Assembly: GCA_003105185.1 (NCBI GenBank)
Contig: PQAJ01000047.1
Location: forward strand, 4,737 to 36,781
Source: Holophagae bacterium
GTDB taxonomy: Bacteria; Acidobacteriota; Thermoanaerobaculia; Thermoanaerobaculales; Sulfomarinibacteraceae
Direction: 5' to 3'
Length of the DNA: 32,045 nucleotides
Below are positions 1 to 8,261 of the stretch, piece after piece; positions within the stretch are counted from its first letter, which is position 1; each line of letters starts with the position of its first letter. Made by a program: the position numbers and the translations under genes. The notes under the pieces were generated by a model that had not been told where the DNA came from, made no database searches, and saw only the letters and a list, made by a program, of their open reading frames with translations.

Positions 1-383
1 TCGCCCGCAAAACCGTCGATTTGAGCGAACAGCGTGGCCTCGAGGTGGCCGAGGCTCACCGCCACCGACTGACGGCTGGCATCCAGCGCCGGGATCGGGG
101 ACGCCTCGGCGAGGAGCGGTGCAAGGTCGGCGCGAATGAGGGCCGCGACCTCGCGGAAGGTCGCCCACATGACGACCAGCCGGCTGGGCGAGCAGTTGAG
201 GATCGCGATGTTGCTCTCGTGCACGGCGTCGAGCCGGCGCAGGCAGCCGAGCAGGGTGCGCAGCCTGGGGTTCTGCCAGCGCTCGAGCTCCCGGCGCCAC
301 ATCCCCTCTGTCACGCTGTCGGGAAGAGTGATCGCGTCGACCGGATCCACTCCCCGCTCAGCGGGTGTCAGCCTGCGCCTCAT
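1..383 (-). CDS. Unrecognised protein, 3' end outside window
   Basis: This frame is open from an ATG at 383 to the window edge, so it is missing from the ORF track. About 127 residues are visible. A strong Shine-Dalgarno site (GGAGAGGGG) lies 6 nt before the ATG. The visible part starts with MRRRLTPAERGVDPVDAI, has no signal peptide and looks soluble and mainly helical, with stretches such as LRTLLGCLRRLDAVHESN and FREVAALIRADLAPLLAEA. The residue mix is that of a real protein and is not arginine-rich like the antisense ORFs. I do not recognise the family. It is transcribed in the same direction as the secreted-protein genes to its right but lies 212 bp from the nearest one, so it probably has its own promoter. 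Confidence 0.7.
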   Translation of the reverse strand, partial: MRRRLTPAERGVDPVDAITLPDSVTEGMWRRELERWQNPRLRTLLGCLRRLDAVHESNIAILNCSPSRLVVMWATFREVAALIRADLAPLLAEASPIPALDASRQSVAVSLGHLEATLFAQIDGFAG

Positions 384-595
384 CGGAATCCCCTCTCCGA
401 TGCCGCCGGGCACCGGTCGTACCTCCAACAGCGTAGCGGAAGACGAGCGATCGAAGAAGTGCCCCGGCCTGCCCGCGTGACGAGCGCCACCACGGCGGTG
501 GAATGGCCGGGCGCCTTCGGCGACGCGGGGGCTGTCCGAGACACACGCCGTGGACTGACGCGGAGCGCCGAACGGCGCGGGCGGCGCCGGTGCGG

Positions 596-1927
596 TCAGG
601 GTGTGTCCGGCAGCGGGGCGCGGTGGACGAAGATCTGCGTGAGGTGGTGCACCGTGCCCCGGCGCGGGTCACGCCGGCTGGCCACGCCGATGCCGAAGTG
701 CGTGGCCTCCGGCGCGAGCACGGCCGCGCGGTGCCCGGGGCTGCGCATCAGGCTCTCCTGCGCTTCGGTGAGGGTCGGGCCCATCGCGATGTTCTCCGCG
801 GCGAAGGTCGCCGGGTAGCCGGCGCTCTGGAGGCGGTCGACGACGCTGCCGGTGTGCGGCGACACGTGGGCGAAGTAGCCCTCGTCAGCCATCTCGGCGC
901 TGTGGGCGCGGGCGATCGCGGCGAGCTCCGGGTCCCAGGTCAGCCGGGAGAGGCCGAAACGGGCGCGATCGTCGTCGACGAGCCGGGCCGCGAGCGACTC
1001 GGCCTCGTCGGTGGTGTCGACCCATGACTCGTCCGCCGCCGGGTGCCCGAGCCAGTGGGTGGGTGGCGTCCGGCCGACCTCGATCGGGAACAGGGCGAGC
1101 ACCTCGGGTCCGGCCGGCCCATGGCCGATCAGCTCCACCCACTGTGTGCCGGACTCCTCGGCCAGCGCCACGCCGGCCACCGCCCAGCCCCCGCTGACGC
1201 CGACCGCGGTCGTCGAGACCGACCCTCGGGGGCTGGTCACGGCGACAGTGGCGCCGGTGAAGCGGTCATCGAGGCGGAACTGGAGAGGGAGGTCGGCGCC
1301 GGGGTCGCCGGAGGTGGGGGCCGGGAGCATCGTCATCCGACGGTCGACGAGCAGGATGAACCAGCGGGTGTGGTAGGGCGGCGGTGCCGGCGAGGCGGCG
1401 GCGCCGAGGTGGGAGTAGCTGTCGCGGTGCAACAGCGTGTCGAGCTGATCGAGCATCGCGCCCGGGCCGGGCTCGCTGGTCAGCAGCACCGACAGACTGG
1501 CGGTCGGGTCCGGGCAGCCCGCCCAGTGCAGGGCGAACTCGGTGAAGGCGAGGGGAATGTGCTGCTCGAATCCGGCGGGGAGGTCGGCGTGGGCCTGAGC
1601 GGCGCGCTCGAGGCAGGCTTCGAGGCCGAGCTGCGGGAAGCGGCTGCGGACCGCGGCGCTGAGCGGTGAGGAGCTGTCGGCGTCGGTCTGGTAGTGGGTG
1701 GCCGCCGGGCCCGGGAGCTCGATCGAGTAGAGATCGGGCGCCGCCGAGCCGGGTGGGGCTGGGGTGGGGGCCGCCATCGCTGGAGGAACAGGTGCGCGTG
1801 CGCAGGCGGCGCCGACGGCGAGCAGGAGAGCGGTCACGGCGAGAGTGCCGTAGCGCGTGCCGGCGCCGGCTCGACGCTGTGCCGAAGCGCCGCAGACGCT
1901 CTTTGGATAGCGATGAGCTGCGGTCAT
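596..1927 (-). CDS. Secreted CAP/SCP-domain protein
   Basis: A 443-residue exported protein. The N-terminus has a hydrophobic segment (TLAVTALLLAVGAACA) that is either a signal peptide or a loose lipobox ending in Cys, followed by a Pro/Ala-rich linker. The last 130 residues form a CAP (SCP/PR-1) domain: a helix with RFGLSRLTWDPELAAIARAH, then MADEGYFAHVSPHTGS, then AENIAMG, and HRAAVLAPEATHFGIGV near the end. The usual CAP histidines (FAH and the H before FGIG) and the AENI motif are present. The middle 250 residues are unassigned and beta-rich. Bacterial CAP proteins are extracellular; their activity is mostly unknown. The track starts at a GTG at 1936, but that codon overlaps a likely -10 box, so I prefer the ATG at 1927. 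Confidence 0.82.
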   Translation of the reverse strand: MTAAHRYPKSVCGASAQRRAGAGTRYGTLAVTALLLAVGAACARAPVPPAMAAPTPAPPGSAAPDLYSIELPGPAATHYQTDADSSSPLSAAVRSRFPQLGLEACLERAAQAHADLPAGFEQHIPLAFTEFALHWAGCPDPTASLSVLLTSEPGPGAMLDQLDTLLHRDSYSHLGAAASPAPPPYHTRWFILLVDRRMTMLPAPTSGDPGADLPLQFRLDDRFTGATVAVTSPRGSVSTTAVGVSGGWAVAGVALAEESGTQWVELIGHGPAGPEVLALFPIEVGRTPPTHWLGHPAADESWVDTTDEAESLAARLVDDDRARFGLSRLTWDPELAAIARAHSAEMADEGYFAHVSPHTGSVVDRLQSAGYPATFAAENIAMGPTLTEAQESLMRSPGHRAAVLAPEATHFGIGVASRRDPRRGTVHHLTQIFVHRAPLPDTP

Positions 1928-1934
1928 CAGAGAC

Positions 1935-1964
1935 ACGATACCGAAGCCGGGACGAGGCTGTCAG
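1935..1964 (-). promoter_or_regulatory. Candidate sigma-70 promoter of the CAP gene
   Basis: Reading the minus strand, CTGACA (5 of 6 to the -35 consensus) is separated by 18 bp from TATCGT (4 of 6 to the -10 consensus). The predicted transcription start falls about one base before the ATG at 1927, which would make the message leaderless. No Shine-Dalgarno site is visible before either possible start, which agrees with this. Confidence 0.45.
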
Positions 1965-2024
1965 CCATTCGACCGTGCGGCACGGTCGCCCCGTGCCCGC
2001 GGCGCGAGGACCGGGCCTCTCGCC

Positions 2025-5000
2025 TCATGGCGGCGGGGGCAGGCCGGGGATCCGCTGACCGGAGGTCCAGGGCGCCCCGGCCTCGGCCATCCGCTGCTCG
2101 AACTCCGGGAGGTCGACGTCGACCGCCTTCCGCAGCTCGACCTGGAGCAGGGCGAACTGCTGCTCGGCGAGCTCGAGGCTGCGGCGGTGGGTGGCCGTCG
2201 GCCCGTAGGTAGCGCTGTCCACGCCTTCGATGGCGACCCGGAGGCGCAGCGCCATCGTCGGCGGCATCGGCTCCCCGATCTGCCGCCGGCTCTGGTTGCC
2301 CGACATCTGCTCGTCGATGGCCAGCAACCGCTCGGTGAGCGCGCGCAGGTCGCGGTCGAGCTCGCCGCCCGGTGGGGCAGTGGAGCGGTCGAGCGCCGTC
2401 TTGAGCCTGCCCACCCGGGCCATCGCGTCGTCCAGGGCGCCGCGCGCGCCGTCAACGGCCAGCTGAACATTCGCCGCGCGCTCCAGGAAGGCGGCGGTCT
2501 CCGCCGGCGGCGCGCCGGGCAGGGCCCCTTCGCGGAGGCGCACGACCTCGAACGCAACTGGCCCTGCGAGCTCGGTGACCTCGCCGTCGACCCGCTGGGC
2601 GATGCTCACGGTGTAGGTCCCCGGCGCCACGAGGTAGCCGGCGGGAGCGCGGCCCTCCTCCTCCCACTCCTGGTCGCGCTCGCGGTCGGTGATGGCGTCG
2701 TGGGCCGGCGAGCGGAGGTCCCAGGCAACCCGGTGGAAGCCCTTGCCGGTGGGCCCGTCGACCCGGCGGACGACGGCGCCGCTCGCGTCACGGACGGTGA
2801 GGACGATGGCCGGCCCCTGCTCGCGCCGCTCGCGCTCGATCTCGTCCCAGCCAGGGTAGGGAGTGCTCGCACCGGTCTTCTCGAGCTCGCGCTCACGCTC
2901 CCGGCGGGCCTCCTTGCGGCTGGTCAGTCCGTGGGCGAGGTGGTAGGTGAAGACGGCGCCGAACGGCGGATTGGGCGCGACGAAGGCGGCGGCGCCCTGG
3001 TCCGCGGCGCCGCGGCCGCCCCACAGGGAGCGCTCCACGTACCACCAGGCGGGCCGCACGCCGAACAGCGTTGCCTCGCGCTCGAGCAGGCCGGCGTCGA
3101 GGGCGCGCAGCGGCGAGTAGTCGTCGAGGATGAAGATGCCGCGGCCGAACGACGCCGCGATGAGGTCGTTCTCGCGGCGCTGGATGGCGAGGTCGCGGAA
3201 CGAGATCGTGGGCACGCCGCCGGTCAGCTCGATCCAGTGGCTGCCGCCGTCGAGGGTGCAGAAGATGCCGAACTCGGTGGCCGCGAACAGCAGCTCCGGC
3301 CGGACGTGGTCCTGCACCACCCGCCAGACCAGGTGCCGGTCCGGCAGGTCGCCGGCGATCGAGCGCCAGCTGCGGCCGCGGTCCCGGCTTGTCAGCAGGT
3401 ACGGCCGGAAGTCGCCGGTCTTGTGGTTGTCGAGGGCGACGTAGACGGTGTCGGCGTCGTGGAGGTCGGCCTTGAGGTCGTTGACGAAGGCGGTGGGCGG
3501 CACCCCGGGAAGCGCGGCAACCCCGATCTCGCGCCAGCCCTCGCCGCCGTCCTCGCTGACCTGGATCAGGCCGTCGTCGGTGCCGACGTAGAGCAGCCCC
3601 TCGGCCAGCGGCGACTCGGCGATCGCGGTGATGGTGTGGTAGGCGGACATCGCCTCGAGGTCCCACGGCGCGTCGTAGGACCAGACCCGACCCATCAACG
3701 GCTCGAGCAGGCGGTCGCCGCCGCGGCTGAGGTCGCCGCTGACCGGCCGCCAGCTGTCGCCGCGATCGTCGGAGCGCCACAGGCGCTGGCTGGCGTAGTA
3801 GAGTCGGGTCGGCGAGTGGGGGCTGACCAGGACCGGCGAGTCCCAGTTCCAGCGCTCCGGCGGATCGCCGGGCTCGGGCTGGGGCTGGATGTAGACGTTC
3901 TCGCCGGTGGTGCGGTCGTGGCGGGAGAGGTTGCCCTGCTGCCACTCGCAGTAGGCGATGTCGGGGTTGCCGGGCTCGGTCGCCGGCTGGTGGCCGTCGG
4001 CGCCGAGCGGGACGTACCAGTCGTCGTTGCGGATGCCGTGAACGGTGTCGGTGCGGGACGGGCCGCTCTCGGTCGAGTTGTCCTGGGTGCCGCCGTAGAG
4101 GTGGTAGAAGGGCGCGGCGTCGTCGACCGCGACCTTGTAGAACTGGGTCACCGGCAGGTTGGCGATGAACCGCCAGGTTGCGGCGAGGTCGAAGCTCTCG
4201 TAAAGCCCGCCGTCGGTGCCGGCGAGCAGGTAGTCCGGGTCCCGGGGGTCGAAGGCGAGGGCGTGGTTGTCGCTGTGCTTGTTCTTCTCGGAAAGCCGGC
4301 GGAAGCTGGCGCCGCCGTCGTCCGAAACCTGGATCCGCCAGTCCATCAGGTAGATCCGGTCGAAGGCGTGGGGGCTCGCCACCAGCTCCTGGTAGTAGTG
4401 CGGGCCGGTGGCGCCGGACACGGCCTCGGAGCGCTTGACCCAGCTTTCACCGCGGTCCTCGGACCGCCAGATGCCGCCGCTGCGGCGGTCGAGCTCGATC
4501 GCGGCGTAGGCGACCTCGGGCTGCTGGGGCGAGATCGCGAGCCCGATCTTGCCGAGATTGCCCTCGGGCAGCCCCTTGGTCACGCGGCGCCAGGTCAGGC
4601 CGGCGTCGCTCGAGACGTGGACCCCGGACTCGGGCCCGCCGTCGATCAGCGCCGCGACCGAGCGCTGGTGCTGCCAGGTGGCGGCGATCAGGTGGTCGGG
4701 GTCAGCCGGGCTCCTGACGACGTCGGTGACGCCGGTCCACTCGCCGCCGCCGAGCACCTTGGTCCAGGTCGCGCCGCCGTCGACGGTCCGGAACAGCCCG
4801 CGATCGCCGCCGGGCGACCACAGCGGCCCCTGGCTGGCGACCAGCACCACGTCGGAGTCGCGAGGGTCGATCAGGATGCGCGCGATGTGCTGGGAGTCGG
4901 GCAGCCCGCGGCGCTCCCAGGTGGCGCCGCCGTCGCGGCTGCGGTAGACGCCGTCGCCGAAGCCGGCGTGGCGGCCGCCGATGTTCTCGCCGGTTCCGAC

Positions 5001-5336
5001 CCACACCACCGACGGGTTGCCCGGGTCCAGAGCCACGCAGCCGATCGAGTAGGAGCCCTCATGATCGAAGATCGGAGTCCAGGTGGTACCGCGGTTGTTG
5101 GTTTTCCAAACACCGCCGGATCCGACGGCCACGTACCAGGTGCTCTGATCGGTGGGGTCGATCGCGATGTCGGCGATCCGCCCGGACATCAGCGCCGGCC
5201 CGATCGATCGCAGCTCGAGCCCGGCGAGGTCGTCGGCAGCGAGGCGGCCCGATTCGGTGATGGCGGGCGCTGCCGCCAGCGCGGGTAAGGGAAGGGCGAC
5301 GGCGAGCACGAGGAGGGTCCGGATCGCGGTCAGCAT
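2025..5336 (-). CDS. Secreted sortilin/VPS10-like beta-propeller protein
   Basis: A 1103-residue exported protein. It begins with a clear signal peptide (LLVLAVALPLPALAAAP). Residues about 30-750 carry at least nine Asp-box (BNR) motifs of the form S-x-D-x-G-x-T-W, such as SRDGGATWER, TVDGGATWTK, SEDRGESWVK and SDDRGDSWRP. This marks a ten-bladed VPS10/sortilin-type or tandem sialidase-like propeller. Such proteins are often annotated as glycosyl hydrolases, but no sialidase catalytic set was seen, so binding or scaffolding is as likely. The tail has a beta-rich part (LTVRDASGAVVRRVDGP) and then a long helical stretch with charged heptads. The track begins at 5366. I use the ATG at 5336 because GGAGGT lies 5 nt upstream and the signal peptide then sits at the N-terminus. 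Confidence 0.85.
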   Translation of the reverse strand: MLTAIRTLLVLAVALPLPALAAAPAITESGRLAADDLAGLELRSIGPALMSGRIADIAIDPTDQSTWYVAVGSGGVWKTNNRGTTWTPIFDHEGSYSIGCVALDPGNPSVVWVGTGENIGGRHAGFGDGVYRSRDGGATWERRGLPDSQHIARILIDPRDSDVVLVASQGPLWSPGGDRGLFRTVDGGATWTKVLGGGEWTGVTDVVRSPADPDHLIAATWQHQRSVAALIDGGPESGVHVSSDAGLTWRRVTKGLPEGNLGKIGLAISPQQPEVAYAAIELDRRSGGIWRSEDRGESWVKRSEAVSGATGPHYYQELVASPHAFDRIYLMDWRIQVSDDGGASFRRLSEKNKHSDNHALAFDPRDPDYLLAGTDGGLYESFDLAATWRFIANLPVTQFYKVAVDDAAPFYHLYGGTQDNSTESGPSRTDTVHGIRNDDWYVPLGADGHQPATEPGNPDIAYCEWQQGNLSRHDRTTGENVYIQPQPEPGDPPERWNWDSPVLVSPHSPTRLYYASQRLWRSDDRGDSWRPVSGDLSRGGDRLLEPLMGRVWSYDAPWDLEAMSAYHTITAIAESPLAEGLLYVGTDDGLIQVSEDGGEGWREIGVAALPGVPPTAFVNDLKADLHDADTVYVALDNHKTGDFRPYLLTSRDRGRSWRSIAGDLPDRHLVWRVVQDHVRPELLFAATEFGIFCTLDGGSHWIELTGGVPTISFRDLAIQRRENDLIAASFGRGIFILDDYSPLRALDAGLLEREATLFGVRPAWWYVERSLWGGRGAADQGAAAFVAPNPPFGAVFTYHLAHGLTSRKEARRERERELEKTGASTPYPGWDEIERERREQGPAIVLTVRDASGAVVRRVDGPTGKGFHRVAWDLRSPAHDAITDRERDQEWEEEGRAPAGYLVAPGTYTVSIAQRVDGEVTELAGPVAFEVVRLREGALPGAPPAETAAFLERAANVQLAVDGARGALDDAMARVGRLKTALDRSTAPPGGELDRDLRALTERLLAIDEQMSGNQSRRQIGEPMPPTMALRLRVAIEGVDSATYGPTATHRRSLELAEQQFALLQVELRKAVDVDLPEFEQRMAEAGAPWTSGQRIPGLPPPP

Positions 5337-5341
5337 GCGAG

Positions 5342-5347
5342 ACCTCC
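5342..5347 (-). promoter_or_regulatory. Shine-Dalgarno site fixing the VPS10-like gene start
   Basis: GGAGGT on the minus strand, 5 nt before the ATG at 5336. It overrides the longer ORF-track start at 5366, which would put ten charged residues ahead of the signal peptide. Confidence 0.7.
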
Positions 5348-5355
5348 GGCGGGCA

Positions 5356-5375
5356 ACTCTCACCACGGTGAGACT
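5356..5375. promoter_or_regulatory. 20-bp imperfect palindrome upstream of the VPS10-like gene
   Basis: ACTCTCACC-AC-GGTGAGACT: two 9-bp arms matching at 8 of 9 positions around a 2-bp centre, with perfect inner arms CTCACC/GGTGAG. It lies 20 bp upstream of the ATG at 5336, between the Shine-Dalgarno site and the M16 gene. The almost absent loop makes it look like a dimeric repressor operator rather than a terminator. No regulator gene is adjacent. Confidence 0.4.
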
Positions 5376-5435
5376 AGCAGGGCCGATCCTGCGGCGGAAC
5401 CGGGGCCGGCCCGCTGCGCCCGATCGTCGTGCCGG

Positions 5436-8144
5436 CTACGGACCGTCGACTCCGGCCACGAGCTCGGGACGCGGGAAACCCGCCGCCTCGAGCTGGCTCG
5501 TGACCGAGGCGGCGTCGCCGACCAGCACCACCAGGAGCGACTCCCAGTCATAGAGCCCGGAGCGGGCGAGCGCATTGACTGCGGCCAGGTCGACGCTCTC
5601 GAGGCTCGCGAGCGCGGTCGCGATCCCATCGAGCGGGCGGCCGTTGGCGGCGAGCTCGGTCAAGCTGCCGGCGAGCGAGCCGGTGGTTTCGGCGGTGCCG
5701 ACGAGGTCGTAGCGTACCGTCCTGACCGCCTTCGCGAGCTCGTCCGCGGCCACGTCGCCGGAGGCGAGGCCCTGGAACTCGCGCCTGAACTCGCCGAGGG
5801 CGGCGGCGGTGACCTCGGACTGGACCGAGGACCAGGCCAGGAGCTCATGCTGGTTGGCGCGCTGCCGGAATGCGCTGCGCGCGCCGTACGTGTAGCCGTG
5901 CTCCTCGCGCAGGTTGCGGTTGAGCCGGCTGGTGAAGGTGGTGCCGAACAGGGTGTTGAGGCACTCCCGTACCGCCCGCTCGACCTCGTCCGCCGGCGCC
6001 GGAACCGGCCGCGCGAGGAGGATCATGGTCTGCGCCGCCGCCGGGCGGTCGACGAGGACGATCCGCGGTGAGGCTGCCGCGACCGCCGGCGCGGGGAGAG
6101 TGGGGGCGCCAGCCGCGGCCACGGACCAGCCGCCGAATCGGCGGTCGAGCTCCGCACGCAGTGCGGCCGGCTCAAAGTCGCCGACGAACACGAATCGGGC
6201 CGAGCCCGGGTTGATCAGGATGGGCAGGGTGGCGCGCATTGCATCCACGGTCAGCGCACGGACGGTGTTGAGGTAGCCGTCGGCGGGTCGACCGCGGGGG
6301 TCCTCGGCGCCGTAGAGCAGCGATGAGGCGGTGAGGAAGGCCACGGTTCGCGGGTCCTCGCCACGCGCCCCGATATCCTCGAGGGCGAGGTCGTGCTCGC
6401 GGTCGAAGTCGGCGGCCAGCAGGTTGGGTCGGAGGACGGCGTCGGCGTAGAGGTCGAGGGTTGGCTGGAGGCGCGACGAGAGACCACGGACGGTGACCGT
6501 GGTCCCGTTCGCGCTCGCTGATGTCGTCAGCTGCGCGCCCAGCGAGGCCACCGCATCGGCGAAATCAGCGGCGCTGCGGCCGCCGGCGCCCGCGGTGAGC
6601 ATGGTCGCGGTGAGCGAGGCGAGCCCGGCTTGGGCGGGCGCCACGGCGCCCTCGCCGCCGGCGACGAGCAGCGCGCCCTGGAACAGACCGCTGCCGGGTC
6701 GGGAAACCACGTCGACCGGGATGCCGTTGTCGAGGGTGAAGTGCTGCGGGAGCGGGGGCTGGGGCGTGGGCTCAGGGAAGTTGTCCGGCCGCTGATCGAG
6801 GCCGGCGCCATCGACGGCTGTGTCGAGCGGCAGGACCCTGAGATCGAGGCGCCCTTCGCCGAGCACGCGGCCGGCCCACTGCTTGAGGCCGGCGGCGTCG
6901 ACCGAGGTGTAGCGGGCGAGGTCGCGGGCGAAGGAGTCGGGCTCGCCGAAGTGGAAGCGGTACTCGTTGAGGCTGTCCGCCCGGGCGCGGAGGTCCTCCA
7001 TCCCGCGGAGGAAGGAGGCCTCGGTGGCCGCCTTGACTCGCTCCAGCTCGCCTGCAGTCGGACCGTCGGTCGCCAGGGTGGCGACCTCCTCGAGCACGGC
7101 CCGTTTGATCACCTCGAGGTCGCCGCCGGCGACGGCGGTCACCTCGACATGGAACTCGGAGCCGAGGAGGCCGGACGACTGATAGACCTCGACCTCGCGG
7201 GCGGTGCGGTCGGTCATGATGAGACGCTGGTGCAGGCGGCTCGAGGGCCCATCGCCCAGGATGTCGGCAATGAGATCCATCTCGGCGTCGCCGTCATGGT
7301 AGCCCGCGGGCGACGGCCACACCAGGTAGAGCTTGGGCGCCTCGACGCGGTCGGTGGCGACTAGGCGCAGCTCGCGCTCGAGGGTGGGAGGGGGGGCGGT
7401 GCGGCGCGCTCCGGGCGGCCGCGTGGGGACGGCGCCGAAGGTGCGTGCGATCAGGGGCTTGACGACCTCGGCGTCGAAGTCGCCGGCGACCACCAGGCTG
7501 GCATTGGCCGGCACGTAGTAGGCGTTGAAGAAGGACACCACGTCGTCGACGGTGGCCGCCTCGAGGTCGGCGGGCTCGCCGATGCCGGAGTTGTGGTAGG
7601 GGTGGCCCTGCGGGTAGAGGGCGTCGGGGATGATGAACGCGGCGACACCGTAGGGTGCGTTCTCGTAGTTCTGGCGGCGCTCGTTGAGCACCACGTCCCG
7701 CTGGAGGTCGAGCTTGGACTGGGTCATCGCGCGGGCGAGACCGTCGAGGCGGTCGGCATCGAGCCACAGCAGGGTGGGCAGCAGCGACGACGGCCCCCAG
7801 CTGTAGTAGACGGTGTCGTCCATGCTGGTGCCGGCGTTGTTGGCGCCGCCGCCGGCCTCCATGATGTCGTCGTAGGAGCTGCCCGGCGCGCGTTCGGTGC
7901 CCATGAACATGAGGTGCTCGAAGAGGTGCGCAAAGCCGCTGCGCCCGGGCGGGTCGTCCTTGGAGCCGACGTAGAACCAGGTGTCGACCACAACCTGGGG
8001 CAAGGTGTCGTCCTGGTGCAGGATCACGGTCAGTCCGTTGGGCAGGGTGTAGGTCTCGCACTCGACCTCGAGCGCAGAGGCGGCGAGGGAAGCGAGGCCA
8101 GCCAGGACGGCGAGCACGAGCACGAGGCGAGCAGTCGATCGCAT
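5436..8144 (-). CDS. Secreted M16 zinc metalloprotease with tandem modules
   Basis: A 902-residue exported protein of the pitrilysin/insulinase (M16) family. After a signal peptide (LVLVLAVLAGLASLAASA), the N-terminal module carries the inverted zinc motif HLFEH at residues 73-77. The third ligand is Glu154 in LNERRQNYENAPYG, giving the expected HxxEH-x76-E spacing. The C-terminal module (from about 460) repeats the fold, without the zinc motif (AGLASLTATML at that place), but keeps the substrate-binding R..Y signature in LREEHGYTYGARS. One polypeptide therefore supplies both the catalytic and the inactive halves of the clamshell, like many periplasmic bacterial M16 proteins. The start at 8144 is chosen over 8177 because CGGAGA lies upstream and the signal peptide becomes N-terminal. 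Probably degrades peptides in the periplasm or outside the cell. Confidence 0.93.
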   Translation of the reverse strand: MRSTARLVLVLAVLAGLASLAASALEVECETYTLPNGLTVILHQDDTLPQVVVDTWFYVGSKDDPPGRSGFAHLFEHLMFMGTERAPGSSYDDIMEAGGGANNAGTSMDDTVYYSWGPSSLLPTLLWLDADRLDGLARAMTQSKLDLQRDVVLNERRQNYENAPYGVAAFIIPDALYPQGHPYHNSGIGEPADLEAATVDDVVSFFNAYYVPANASLVVAGDFDAEVVKPLIARTFGAVPTRPPGARRTAPPPTLERELRLVATDRVEAPKLYLVWPSPAGYHDGDAEMDLIADILGDGPSSRLHQRLIMTDRTAREVEVYQSSGLLGSEFHVEVTAVAGGDLEVIKRAVLEEVATLATDGPTAGELERVKAATEASFLRGMEDLRARADSLNEYRFHFGEPDSFARDLARYTSVDAAGLKQWAGRVLGEGRLDLRVLPLDTAVDGAGLDQRPDNFPEPTPQPPLPQHFTLDNGIPVDVVSRPGSGLFQGALLVAGGEGAVAPAQAGLASLTATMLTAGAGGRSAADFADAVASLGAQLTTSASANGTTVTVRGLSSRLQPTLDLYADAVLRPNLLAADFDREHDLALEDIGARGEDPRTVAFLTASSLLYGAEDPRGRPADGYLNTVRALTVDAMRATLPILINPGSARFVFVGDFEPAALRAELDRRFGGWSVAAAGAPTLPAPAVAAASPRIVLVDRPAAAQTMILLARPVPAPADEVERAVRECLNTLFGTTFTSRLNRNLREEHGYTYGARSAFRQRANQHELLAWSSVQSEVTAAALGEFRREFQGLASGDVAADELAKAVRTVRYDLVGTAETTGSLAGSLTELAANGRPLDGIATALASLESVDLAAVNALARSGLYDWESLLVVLVGDAASVTSQLEAAGFPRPELVAGVDGP

Positions 8145-8261
8145 GTCGGTCTCCGTAGCGGCGTCGATACCGGTCAAGCCTGCGCTCGGCGCAGCTGCCG
8201 GGCGCTGCCTAGTGTAGCCCGGACGCCTCCCGGCGCGGCGGTCAATTGCAGCCGCAGCGCG

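Noticed and set aside
487-501. CCACC-ACGGC-GGTGG hairpin as terminator of the CAP gene
   Set aside because: A 5-bp stem without a T-run, 95 bp beyond the stop codon; equally likely by chance at this GC content.
2187-5288. 1033-residue plus-strand ORF opposite the propeller gene
   Set aside because: It is the antisense of a gene with a signal peptide and at least nine Asp-box motifs. Its composition (V, G, A, R, D repeats) is typical of an antisense frame in GC-rich DNA, and no domain is visible.
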